Shown in pieces: positions 10,176 through 21,381 of a DNA stretch of 64,000 nt. The stretch's first letter is position 1; every line of letters begins with the position of its first letter. Below the pieces are notes generated by a model. The model was not told where the DNA came from. It searched no databases and was given only the letters and a program-made list of their open reading frames with translations. The stretch covers positions 101,895-165,894 of the forward strand of contig JAODUO010001225.1 of the NCBI GenBank assembly GCA_025642075.2, in the 5' to 3' direction. Source of the DNA: Ridgeia piscesae. Its lineage: Eukaryota; Annelida; Polychaeta; Sabellida; Siboglinidae. A program made the position numbers and the translations under genes.

Positions 10176-12215
10176 ACGTCAAATTTGACCTTTGACCTCT
10201 GATTTGACCTTGACTTTAACCCAGTATCCAACAAAATACTCCAGAAATGGACTCCCCATCCTGGAAAACCCTGATAAAGAGGTATTACACGACCCTCTAT
10301 GTCATCGAGATCAAACGTCGAACATTGGCCGACATTCAAGATGGCCGAGACCGCCATCTTGAATTATGGGAAATGCTCAAGGTTGCACAAGGTGCAACCA
10401 AGCTAATTTTGCTCTCCTAACTATATAAAATACATTTCCTTAAAAAACGTTTACAGTAATTAACATTGCAGGGTCTCCTACAGGAAGTATATGAGCGGCA
10501 ACTTGACTACTAGACATGATTATTTCCTCAAAACGTTAAATTATGTTATGGCTGTGGTCGAAACCACCATTTTCCCGAAGTTGTTTTTTGCACGTGAGAG
10601 GAATCGTCCTTTTTATGGAAGTTATGTGTTTGCACGCGACCGGAAGCGAATTTTTTAGACAAGTTATGTTTTACACGTGATAGGAGCCCCATTTTAACAG
10701 AACTTATGATACGAATAGGTCTGAAGTGGAAAGATTCCTCTTTCTATCTCGTTGAATCGGTAAATGTTATGAAATTACCACGTTGACTTTAGTAAAATAC
10801 GAATATTTGTCAAGGTTATGGCCTCGAAAAACAAAAGGACATGTCTTGACTGTGACCGAAGCCGCCATTTTACAAGAAATTCTGTAATGGAAGTAGTCGA
10901 AGCCATCACTTTGTATGTCGAACCCTAATTAATGGCTGTTTTGTCCACTAGATGGGGCTAGCGCCTAAAGTAGTGTCAGAGTTATCCACTAAATGGCACC
11001 AGTTTTTAAAGAGGTGACGACACAACCCAAGATTTTTCTAGATTTTTAGAATTGATTAGGAAAACGATGTATGTCGTATGAAAAATTACCAAGGTTCTCG
11101 TTTTACCGTAGAAGGTTATGAAATTACCAAGACGACGAAGTGACAAAGCCATCGCGGTGAAACGCTGAAAAGTTGCCAAATGGTACAAAGTTGGTACGCC
11201 GACTTAGAAAAATAAGAGAGCTTGAAAATGTTATCGCGTCGAAACAGAAACATATGTTATCTTATTACAAGTTACAAGACTAACTTAGTTAAATTTGAGA
11301 AAACACCACCTGCCTAACGCAATGAAACGGTAAAACGTTACGAAATGGAACGAGGTTATCACACCGACTTAGTAATATATGAAAACTTGACAAAGTTATC
11401 GCATCGAGACACTAAAGTTATGTTATGACTGTAGTCGAAGCCGCCATTTTGCTATGAATTATGTTATGGTCTTCGACGGAGCCCATTGTCACGGAAGTTG
11501 TGGTTTGCACGTGATAGGAAGCGTCTGATTACCTTGCTGACTGAATAAAACTTAGTAAAATACGATAATGTGGAAAGGATGTCACGTCAAAACGAAAGAA
11601 TATTGAGATTTTGCTACAATCATGTCATAAACATAAAAACGTTATACATTTTCCGAAGTGAAAAACTAAAAAAGATATGAAGTTACCACACTAACTTTTT
11701 AACACTTGTGAAAATACAGCTGTACTGATCTAGTAGAAATATTAAACGATACGAAAGGACCATATTGTCTTAGGAAAATACGAAAATACTCAAAACACTA
11801 AAATAAGATTTTGGGTGTTGTTGAAATGTGTCTACCCCTATGCGGACAAAAGCGGACACACGCGAAATCACGGGGTCACACGCAGACACATGCGGTCACA
11901 CGCGATCACACGCGGACACACACGGACACACGTGAACACACGCGGACACGTGGGGTCACTCGCGGACACACGCGGTCACACGCGAACTCACGCGGTCACT
12001 CGCGGTCACACACGGACATAAGGGGACACACGGGATCACATGGGACATACGCGGTCACACGCGGACACACACGGACACATACGGACACACGCGGACACAC
12101 GCGGTCATACACGAACACATATGGACACACACGGACACATACGGACACAGGCGGACACACGCGGACACAAGCGGACACACACGGACGCTCGCGCACATGA
12201 ACGCGCACACGCACA
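10176..12215 (-). mobile_element. element A, right inverted arm
   Basis: Reverse-complement counterpart of 4316-7297. It contains the conserved frame for IEGRVIPLYQGFPGWGVHFW (about 10,245-10,305), one to two copies of the ~370-bp unit (10,730-11,200) and the outer minisatellite. It is shorter than the left arm because it lacks the fold-back insertion and most of the tandem units. The gene's upstream end lies next to its inner edge, near 10,050. Confidence 0.8.
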
Positions 12216-12230
12216 CGCATGCGCACACAC
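11850..12230. repeat. minisatellite (CGCGGACACA-type), right outer end of element A
   Basis: Imperfect units of cgcggacaca/cacacgcggt. Complementary to 4316-4562. It ends in cgcacacgcacacgcatgcg and a short tatata run. Confidence 0.85.
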
Positions 12231-13390
12231 GATATATATAAGTTCCATACATGGAGAAAATGACTTATGTGGCCTACATACTGTACATAGTAGCGACGCC
12301 TGAATTACTATTTTGTTTTGGTGGAAGACCTATGTGACCTACATTGTGGACGTGGTAGCAACTACAATTTTGTATTTGTGGAAGACCTATTTGACCAACG
12401 TACTGGACATGAAGTGATACCACCATATGAATAAACGTGCCCTGACTTGTCTAGATAGGGACACTACGCCACAGACACTATGTATTACATTGTTTTTGAT
12501 TTACTGCTGGTTGCCTATCAACCTATAGTTGAACCGGCGGCAGGTCTACTTACAGTAGCGGTGTCCTTGCATGTCGCACAGTCAGAGGGAGGAAGGTCGA
12601 AGGCTGATATATCCTACACTTTCAGCTGACGCGATGACTTGCCGTAGCGTAGTGTAGCAACCACTCACAATCCTACAAAGTCATTCACTGAGCCAGCGTC
12701 CCTCGATGAGAACAGACAGCAACCGACTGCCCTGGTCGGGGCAACAAGCTTCGATAGATAGACATGCGACGTGTTGCACCCGCACTGGACATGGAGGATC
12801 AATTATCTATCGAAACTAGATATTTAGGTATGTTAGTCCCATACGTGGAAAAGAATCCAAAGTTTTCACGACAGAGATACACATCATAACATGGTGCAAT
12901 GACGTAATGGGGTGATCGTTTTCCGGAAGAGAGAAATTGTTGCTTTATTGAATATATGTTTGTAGTCGACAACCTAACAATCAGGGTAGCGGGCACATTG
13001 CATATGGCGCTGCGTTAAGACTTTAACGTTGACCTTTGTTTTTGACCTTCTACCCTTCCTCCGCAACAACCAGTCAAAACCATTCTTCACCCGCAACAGC
13101 CTATAAAAACGCTCGCCAGGATCGCTTCTTGAATATTTTAAAAAGTAGTTTTAAAAATAAGACACGTATTTTTGGGGTAGTAGCTGAAGACATACCCGTC
13201 AGATGGCTCCACTTCTTCTTTGACCTAGTTTGTAGTTTACCGACTATCCGCTAGGGGACGATACATGACGACTAACCCCAATTGACCCAATTTAAAAAAT
13301 AAGACGAATTTGGACATTACTAGTGCGCCACCAGTACATCAACTATCCGCTAGGTTTCATACATGTGACCTTGGCCTTTGACATTGACTT
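12231..13390. other. unassigned DNA with a short ~60-bp tandem repeat
   Basis: Three diverged copies of a unit containing gtggaagacctatgtgacctacatt lie at about 12,250-12,420. The remainder, to 13,390, shows no recognisable gene; it includes gttgacctttgttt/ttgaccttc runs typical of non-coding repeats. Confidence 0.4.
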
Positions 13391-13446
13391 TATCCGGAGG
13401 AATTCGTTCGTTCCGCGGTCCATTGGTCGGATCGTACTATACTACT

Positions 13447-13790
13447 CCTTCACATACTGCCTGTAATGTTGCCGACTTGGCAGACTTCAGGCTGAAACTG
13501 AAAACATATATCCTCTGTGTTCAGCTTGCAGCTGAGCAAGGCAAATATTGTTTCCTGGCCATGGTAAGACCTACTGTCTGTATACCTTTGTTGCACACTT
13601 GAAAAGACCGTCTCACTGTCTTCGTTGCTGTTTGGGAGGGACAGCAGTGGCAACACAACAGCGCACATGGTGGCAAACCGATGGCTTCCAGAGCTGGTCC
13701 TACCATTCCCCATCCCATCCTCCTGCAGCAACGGTAAAGTACGGGTTGCATATTCGGCAAAAACGCATGTGACAACCCTCGGTCACTTCT
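13447..13790 (-). pseudogene. hAT transposase C-terminal dimerisation domain remnant
   Basis: The minus-strand frame contains LLSLPNSNEDSETVFSSVQQ, then RYTDSRS and TIFALLSCKL, then a CFQFQPE tail. This is the layout of the hAT C-terminal dimerisation region (LP.SNA..ERVFS followed by the L..L.. helix). Only the C-terminal end is present and the upstream part falls into another frame, so it is a relic. In life the domain pairs hAT transposase monomers. Confidence 0.6.
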
Positions 13791-14089
13791 TCTGATCCAG
13801 TGCAGATCGCCTACCCACGCTTGGAGAAATTTTGAGGCATATTTCATGAAGAAGTAGAACGAGGTGCTTGCTTCGAATTCGTTTTCGGCTTTGCTGGCGC
13901 CATATAAATTCCCGTGATTGCTCTACCCAATTAATACGCCTGTTACCCTCTTCACTTGTATTGTTAAAAAATAAAGCCGAACAACGCAAATAGTAACTGA
14001 AATAGATTAGCGATTTGGAGCGCTTCTACAACGATGTAAATCGCGGATATATTTAATTATAAAAAGGGGCATTACGGAAAGGAAAAAAT

Positions 14090-14400
14090 TTGAAACTGGA
14101 AGACGAATCATAAACTGGAGATTTCGTGAGAACGGGAGATGGGTGCGAAAAGCGGGAGGTTCCAGCGTAAAGCGGGGGACTTTGCAGGCCATAGAAATGC
14201 GGTAGAAATGCGGTTCCGCTAACTCGGATGCGAGAATTAGAGGCGCTACCTGACATCAACGGGAAGTAAGCGTGATGTAGACTATTAAGGCAGACGTCAC
14301 ACCGTCGATCACCCAAAGGCCAACATGACACTACGAAGCGGAGGAATTCCTCCGGAGTAGTTCCAACTGTAGTGGTTCGTTTTAATGTAGTATCCAGCAT
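14090..14400 (+). repeat. Polinton-associated repeat, copy 2 of 3, leading into the segmental duplication
   Basis: Inverted relative to 3886-4320 and direct relative to 37,655-37,980. Shared landmarks are the gaggcgctacctgacatca and gatgtagactattaaggcag stretches. The peptide-encoding part seen in the other copies is shortened here. Confidence 0.7.
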
Positions 14401-14609
14401 TTAGGTTGATTTTATAGTGCTCTACTTGCTCAGCAAGTTTGTGGAGAGACAACATTAATATATGTTCTTATAATAATTTTTCAGAGGACTGTGCTATGCC
14501 AGTTGGTGTTTGTGCTGGTTTGTGAATATAAACTTTGTGGCAGTTATGTGTATATAATATATGTCTTAGTTGTGGTGTTATTGCATGTAGTATTTATATT
14601 ATCATACTT

Positions 14610-14850
14610 TAAAAAACAGAGTCCCGGTGCCCTCTTATCATACGCTCTGCATGCAGTGCAACACGCATCGCTAACGGTCAACGGACGTTCGTCGAGGCGA
14701 CAGCGCACGTACTCGTTCTGGTGATTGTCGCAACATTCGAAGGGGAGCCATTCGGACCTGTGTCGGAAGTAATGTTCTCGAGTTCCGGGGTTATGTCCTC
14801 CGCCGTGACTCCGGTATAGTCTTCCTTGGGAAACAAAATGGACGTTCTTT
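14610..14850 (-). other. candidate conserved Cys-rich coding patch (copy 1)
   Basis: By eye this stretch differs from its duplicate at 41,829-42,060 at only about four sites in 230. On the minus strand the frame that is longest in copy 2 reads RNEYVRCRLDERPLT and then DACCTACRAYDKRAPG. I do not recognise the protein, and a competing minus frame is also open in copy 1. It could be an exon or a recently converted non-coding patch. Confidence 0.25.
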
Positions 14851-15146
14851 TTCGTCCTGCTTCTCGCCCTGCTACCACCGTAGCCGTGTGTTTTTGATAA
14901 ATATGGTCAACACTACATGATGGATTAATCTATTTACCTATCCGTCATGTGACCAGTTGCTTAGCAAACAGTACGTCAAATGATGACAAAAAGGCTGCCG
15001 AACTTGTGCGTTCAGTCGTATATTTTGTTGAAATTCTGTTTTCAAAAGATCGTATCTATTATAAAAAATAAGAGAAAGTTGTTAACGTAACAAATGCGTA
15101 CAGTAATGTGTGATCTAGGAGATTTACTCCGTCATGGTATGAATTT

Positions 15147-15487
15147 AGGGAGGGAGGGAGGGAGGGAGGGAGGGAGGAGGGAGGGAGGGAGGAGGGAGGG
15201 AGGGAGGGAGGGAGGGAGGGAGGGAGGGAGGGAGGGAGGGAGGGAGGGAGGAGGGAGGGAGGGAGGGAGGGAGAGGAGGGAGGGAGGGAGGAGGGGAGGG
15301 AGGGAGGGAGGGAGGGAGGAGGGAGGGAGGGAGGGAGGGAGGGAGGGAGGGAGGGAGGGAGGGAGGGAGGGAGGAGGAGGGAGGGAGGGAGGGAGGGAGG
15401 GAGGGAGGGAGGGAGGAGGGAGGGAGGGAGGGAGAGGGAGGGAGGGGGAGGGAGGGAGGGAGGGAGGGAGGGAGGGAGGGAGGGAGA
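15147..15487. repeat. (GGGA)n microsatellite, copy 1
   Basis: About 340 bases of ggga units with occasional gga slips, purine-only on the plus strand. It lies upstream of the duplicated first exon, as the similar tract at 42,990-43,300 does in copy 2. Open frames across it are artefacts. Confidence 0.95.
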
Positions 15488-15798
15488 GACCGGCAGTGTA
15501 CAGGGAAAAAGCTAGTTAGGATGGCCAATTATATTTCTTATGACTTTAAAATAAAATATCAGCGCCGTATTTGGTATTCACCTAGAATCGCCCATGGACT
15601 GCATTATGATGCCAGTGACTACACAGACAACAACAAAGATTAGCAGTTAACATTCAATATGCAACCCCGTGTTCAAAATGCTTTTTCCAGTCAGGCGAGT
15701 AGTTAGAAGTGGCGCCACACTACGGATACATGTTGTAACCTGTAGTGACAATAGCGGCTTCAACACAAACTGCAATGAGGAAGTAATGTATTCGACTT

Positions 15799-16833
15799 TT
15801 TAACAAGATTTAACAAGATTGCCACCTAGAGATTCAACTCTAGATGGCAGGTGGACTAGGGAAGCTATTTGGCTTATCGAGAGTCCAACCTATCTATCCG
15901 CCCGTCTTAGGTATATGTCGATTTTATTTTTAAATATATTAACACTACTAGCACCTACACAATCAGCTGATAATCTGTTCCATTCGTTTACTGTTCTTTG
16001 TGAAAATGAAAATTTTCTAATATCTAGTCTACACTGCTTCTTTGCTAATGTAACTCCATGTCCTCTAGTCCTTCTCTCTTCCTTGACTGTGAAAAAAATA
16101 TTTCTGTCAATATTTTCATATCCATTCAATATTTTAAACACCTCAATCTGATCTCCTCTCAATCTTCTGGTTTCTAGTGTTGTTAAACCACATTCTCTTA
16201 GACGCATTTCATAACTAATATTCCTGAGTTTTGGTATCATTTTGGTTGCTCTCCTTTGTACTCTTTCTAGCATATCAATATCCTTCTTGCGATATGGCCT
16301 CCATGCTTGTATACAATATTCTAAGTGAGGCCTAACTATTGTTTTATACAGCGGTATTATTAGTTCTTTTTTCTTTGTACACTATATTTCGCCTAATTAA
16401 TCCAAGAATTTGGTTTCCCTTTGCTGCTGCAATTCCACACTGCTCTGATACCTTCATGTCAGCACTAATAGTTAACCCTAAGTCCTTTTCCTTTAAGGTA
16501 GTATTTAGTACAGTATCACCCATTGTATATTGTGCATCTTCATTCCCATGTCCTGTGTGAAGGCACTTACACTTTCCAAAATTAAACAGCATTTGCCACT
16601 TCTCAGACCATTCTATCAACTTATTAAGATCATCTTGTAAATGCTGTCTATCTGCATCACTTTTAATTTTCCTAAACACTTTTGTGACGTCCGCAAACTT
16701 CAACACCTTGCTTGTTATGTCATCATCCAAATCATTGATATATATTAAGAATAAAATAGGTCCCAGTACTGATCCCTGCGGTACTCCACTCAAAACCGCT
16801 TTCCAGTTTGAAACCTCCCCATCAACTACTACT
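15799..16833 (-). mobile_element. 5'-truncated CR1-like non-LTR retrotransposon
   Basis: The minus strand encodes the reverse transcriptase from MSGVPQGSVLGPILFLIYIN through VLKFADVTKVF to SEKWQMLFNFGKCKCLH (16,793-16,344). After a frameshift come LERVQRRATKMIPKLRNIS and FSQRTVNEWNRLSAD (16,273-15,890). The catalytic FADD box reads FADV, so the second aspartate is lost. The duplicate copy near 43,706 lacks this block, which fixes the insertion limits; actt flanks both sides as a short possible target-site duplication. It splits the shared upstream region of the duplicated first exon. Confidence 0.85.
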
Positions 16834-16864
16834 ACTTGGAACTAGTTGAGACTCGCTGTCAGTT

Positions 16865-16921
16865 ATGGCTTATAAGTTGTTGAAACTTACAGTTAGAACG
16901 ACATGTGTCTTTATATGCATT
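16865..16921 (+). pseudogene. duplicated signal-peptide exon lacking its donor
   Basis: This is copy 1 of the first exon at 43,735. It begins MAYKLLKLTVRTTCVFICI, but about 20 bases are missing where copy 2 has its last codons and the gtaagt donor. The next possible donor, gtaaat at 16,922, would leave phase 0 instead of phase 1. It is therefore probably non-functional. Confidence 0.55.
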
Positions 16922-17274
16922 GTAAATGGAAACATATTCATCTTCATTTTGTATCATTTTTACGTAACTTTCATCGGAGTCACATTATAATGTAGTCCCC
17001 CCATTTTTTTCAGTTCAGAAAAACACTTACAGGCCTATAGCGAGATTATCACGTAATCCGGCCCCTCTCTTAAAAACTCTACATCGTCATCGGTGAAGTA
17101 AAATTATTAGGAGTCCAGATATAAACTTCCGACTACCCAGTAGCAGATCACTAGACAAATTGCTTGGTAAGTTTTGTTGTCCGCAGCCGCAATTTGATCT
17201 AAGACTAAGACCAGTCAATAATCGTTCATCATGCTGGGCTCTATCGTGTTGCACCCTTGTGTTGATATGTTAAT

Positions 17275-17540
17275 AGGCAATAGCCATCAAGCACATTATA
17301 GATGATAACTTTTTGTTTGCCCTGTCACTCCTTGGGTGGCATTCTGGTCGCCCTGGTGGATACGGAACGAGCGGATTCCTGCACTTTGTGTAATTTGATC
17401 CCATCTGAGTGATGACAAATTTCTTTGCCAAAAGGTGGTATTGGGAAGCCCTACACATGCATCCCTGTATGTCTTGTCACTCTTATGAATCAGGCAAGCA
17501 GTTATGGATCAAAAGTCTACCCTCCATATCTCCAGTGATT
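17275..17540. repeat. near-identical patch of the segmental duplication
   Basis: By eye it differs from 44,449-44,715 at only about two positions in 265, while the 130 bases just upstream differ at about nine. A minus-strand frame of 62 codons is identical in both copies, but I do not recognise the protein. Recent gene conversion or selection could explain this. Confidence 0.6.
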
Positions 17541-17663
17541 GGGGCGGGCCGTAGTCCCTATTCAAATACATGTAGCCAACATGTGTTTTAAATAAGATAA
17601 TTTAAGGTTTTTTTATTTTAGAATTAACACCAGACCAACCATATATTATGTGTTATATTTACT

Positions 17664-17733
17664 AAAAATACTTATAATATTTCAGGACATATATATATAT
17701 ATATATATGTCCTGAAATATCTATAAGTATTTT
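17664..17733. repeat. near-perfect palindrome with AT loop
   Basis: The arms aaaatacttataatatttcaggacat and its complement atgtcctgaaatatctataagtatttt flank a short (AT)n run. A further (AT)n tract follows at 17,751-17,796. It can form a cruciform; it could be the end-to-end remains of an inverted-repeat element. Confidence 0.8.
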
Positions 17734-17746
17734 GGCACGGTCCCCC

Positions 17747-17796
<50 letters not shown>

Positions 17797-17803
<7 letters not shown>

Positions 17804-18219
17804 CATATCATATTAACATATTCAACATGTTTTCACTCTGCATATCACCAAAAATCTGTTACCTTCAATAGCCTAAATTGTCTCACTCTATATACCTGGA
17901 AATACTGACTGTGATAACCATAATGCACAACCTATGTTTGACCTCAACCTTTCATAAAATTGATCAATGTACAACCATATATTTAAGACAATTACAATAA
18001 ACTAATGCATCATCTCATGCATCCACAACACATCTTTGCCTAAGAACCCTAATGACATATCTCCATTTTGGCACAAACTGGTTACTATGATTGTTGTATC
18101 ATTTTCCTGTCATTCTAACGTATCTACTACAATTCATGAATAGTGCTGTTATTATCACACCTCGGGGAGGGGACTAAGGGTGTAAAGACACAGGGAAAGT
18201 GGGTTATCTACATGAAGCT
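17797..18219. other. unassigned AT-rich DNA
   Basis: No coding frame, RNA gene or repeat is recognised between the AT tract and the next dispersed repeat. Confidence 0.35.
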
Positions 18220-18665
18220 TTACTATTTTTCATCCAAGGGGAGATCATTTGGCAAAATGTCTTTAAAAAATGTATACTTGTAAATAAATATGAGAGTGCT
18301 ATGCTTGTTATAATTTACGTTATCTATAGCATGTTATAATTTACGTTATCTATAGTAACAATAACACACTAACAATTTATTTATGGCATCTCCTCTATTG
18401 CACCCTTGGACCATTTGTCTCTGTGTTACGTATCATATTTGGGAAAATATGAGAGTTCCTTTCAGTTGTTTCTACATGGACATCTCTGTCAGATAACAAA
18501 ATTTTCTGGCAACTTTCCGTCTTTGAATTGGCTAATATTTTTATGTCAAAATATGGATCAGAACTACCCTGGTATATTATACTAAAAATGTAATCTTCAT
18601 TTGATGATTTTCCAAACGTTGATGGAAATGTAAAATTTGGCAAACTACAACAAAATAGCAGGGTT
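18220..18665 (+). repeat. dispersed repeat (pair at 58,425-58,790)
   Basis: Shares ggcatctcctctattgcacc and ttggaccatttgtctctgtg with the second copy. This copy also has a local tandem duplication of about 26 bases around the ataatttacgttatctatag phrase (18,308-18,356). No protein similarity is seen. Confidence 0.8.
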
Positions 18666-18699
18666 GTCATATTAAGAGGTTTCTTTAAGATGACCACAG

Positions 18700-19600
18700 T
18701 TTCCCTTTCATGTCCCCCTAAACCTAATTAGTTTGGTCATTTCATGACGGGATGATGGCATATTCACATGTGCGATAATCTTAGTATGTGTTTTAGCATA
18801 TGTCTTTGTCCGCACTGTCAGGTATGCCCTGAATATCCATCTTGTCAGGGCAGATAGATGCATGACCGATTTCCATCCCAATGACATAGGTTCTATATAA
18901 TCCGGGTCACAGCCCTTCCCCTTAGCTGGAGGCTACAGCCTATCCCACTTGATCATTATTCACATTGCCAAGGACCACAGTGACCAATATTTAGATCTCT
19001 ACCCCAACACAGTGAACCAACTCAAAACATTCAACAGCTGGCCCTGTTGGCCTACTCCAGAAATTAATCATAAGCTGTCTTAACTAGGCCTAGGGCTAGG
19101 GTTAGGGGCACAACAACACATATCCAAGTTACAAATTTCGTCTTAGCAGACTTTTTTACATTTATTACTTTGCTCAACAGTTCTATTCTATATATCCTGC
19201 CAGTGAGTACAGCACTTTCTGCCTGGCAAGGAGATGGCAGCCAGTGGTCCACGGCAGCTTCAGTGCAGTGGGCCAGCTTGTCACTCTAGTCTATAGGGGA
19301 AAGATTAATGATCTAACTCTGTGCATTCGACCCACTTTTGAGAAATTAATAAACTTGCGCCCAAGCCTTCCCACTCGTGCTCGTCTATTAGGGACGATAA
19401 GGTAGTGTGGTTAATTTAGCAATAGTAGTGCACTGGGTCTGTCCACAAAATGAAGATTTTCACAGCCGCTATGGCCATTTTGTGTATGCAAGTATGGTCT
19501 AGCTTTGGTTTGTGAAGCGTGAGTTTTACATTTTACTGACCATTTTTTTCCAGGAGTCTGTCTGCATTATATTGATGAGACAATGGCTAGTGATTTATAA
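18700..19600. other. unassigned DNA
   Basis: No gene or repeat that I can support. Short frames only; base composition is mixed. Confidence 0.3.
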
Positions 19601-19619
19601 TTAAAGACTTTGATGGCTT

Positions 19620-20480
19620 GAAGCTTCCCGGCGTTTTCATTAACACAGTCACAGATCTCTGACACTTTGTCTGTGTTCCATGATGTGTCCCCAACATTGA
19701 AGTCACCGGCGAATGGTGGTGATTATGGCAAATGGTTGGAGGTTTACGCATACACGTGGTGTGCAGTTTTGTTAGGGATTCTTCTAAGTACTGTAGATGT
19801 TGTAGCAGGACTCATGGTGGTTGGTAGAAAGAGTCCAACTATAGTTTCTGCGGTGGAACTCCGTACACATCCTTTGATAAGTCTTTCTCGTCTGTGGTCA
19901 GGACATCTCCCCTGATTGCACAAAACACTCGATCCACTGCTGCGTTTGGTATGGTCTTTCCGGTATATGTCCGTGTAGCACACGCACTGGGGAGGGAAGA
20001 GGCTGTAAGTGCGGAATGTACAGTCAATTTTGGACTCATCCCAGAATGATATGTGGGTAATATTGGTGAAGTATCGTCACAGCTCTTAATATTTCCCTTG
20101 ATGCTGGTACAGTTCACTAATAGAATCTTAGTGAATGTTGAGCATTTCTTGGAGAATTGTTGTTGTGTACAAGGCACCTGCATTGTCTTCGACAGTCTGT
20201 TGCCTCTCTGTGGGTCAGGAGAGCATTGCAATTGTTTCAAATCATAGAACATTGACCTGGACATACACATGGCAGGTTTGCATGTTTGTTGACACAACTG
20301 AATCAGCAAGCTGCTTGAATAAGTGATTGTCATGGTGACGGTCACAGTTGATATGGCAATTATGGAGGAACAAAAACACATATGTTCAGGTTGAAGCTGT
20401 TGCCATTGCAGTAATCTACACACAATATTGCTGAACACTTGAAATAAAGTTGCTAATAGCATGACAACGGTGTCACATTT
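19620..20480 (-). pseudogene. LINE endonuclease-domain fragment flanking element B
   Basis: On the minus strand, across frames, the order KILLVNCTSIKGN, VFCAIRGDVLTTDE, a YRPP-like FYQPP, and FAGDFNVGDTSWN matches the apurinic endonuclease of CR1/Jockey-type non-LTR elements (the GDFN box is diagnostic). A long minus frame (19,839-20,522) covers part of it by chance. The same fragment lies at 53,490-54,300 in the same position relative to element C, so it was already joined to the arm before the two loci separated. Confidence 0.6.
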
Positions 20481-20860
20481 AGGCGGGGAACAATGTCCAG
20501 CTCTCAGGATGTTTTCTTTCACTAGTATTTCTTAGTAACTGATACACTGGGCCATCACAAAGTCATAATGACCACTCCCAACTCGGGGTCTTTTGGCCTC
20601 AGGGAGCCAGAAACCCCCCTTTCGGGCCTGAAATGAAATAAATTCAAATATTTTGTTACTGTGGGGCCATACATAGATGTAGACCAAAAAGTATTGGCAG
20701 AAGGCATCCCGAAACATTGGGGAAGGCAGTGGTGTATGATTTGGGTGTTCGCCCCAATTCAGTTCCACTGTGTGAACCATTCAGTCCCCACAAAATGAAA
20801 AAATCCTCCGCCTGACAAGATAGTGTCATAAATGAATATTTACAAATCTTTTTATGTACA
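20480..20860 (+). mobile_element. element B, left inverted arm (truncated)
   Basis: From ccagctctcaggatgttttc onward this matches 54,322-54,715 directly and the reverse complement of 26,650-27,050 and 57,290-57,645. It is cut short where the (ACG)n tract begins; element C keeps about 760 further bases of this arm. Confidence 0.75.
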
Positions 20861-20868
20861 AAATGGCA

Positions 20869-21240
<372 letters not shown>

Positions 21241-21381
21241 GCTTCTTATGCGCCAATATAGGTGGCGCTGCTCGGCTGCGACACACGACTCACTGATCTC
21301 CAGCTGTTTTCTAATGTTTATTTACATATCTACAAACTCGTTCTACAAATCTTAATGCGACATTGACTTCTTTAGTGCAGC

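Larger units (their letters stand above)
14160..17545 (+). repeat. segmental duplication, copy 1
   Basis: Aligns in the same orientation with about 37,655-44,715. Matching blocks: 14,160-14,440 with 37,655-37,995; 14,452-15,150 with 41,672-42,362; 15,565-15,798 with 43,484-43,712; 16,837-17,545 with 43,706-44,715. Copy 1 has its own insertion (15,799-16,833); copy 2 has three. Most blocks differ by several percent, but two patches are nearly identical. Confidence 0.85.

Noticed and set aside
15094..15528. Gly-Arg-Glu and Pro-Ser-Leu open frames over GGGA arrays (also 42,746-43,515)
   Set aside because: Microsatellite artefacts open in all frames; no flanking coding signal.
19667..19915. 82-codon plus-strand frame, also open in the duplicate (53,464-53,754), with a hydrophobic stretch
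   Set aside because: It is the antisense of the LINE endonuclease fragment; openness in both copies follows from their close similarity.
19839..20522. A 227-codon minus-strand frame as a new gene
   Set aside because: It mixes frames of a decayed LINE endonuclease (KILLVNCTSIKGN, VFCAIRGDVL) with arm sequence, and the frame is broken in the duplicate at 53,850-54,206.
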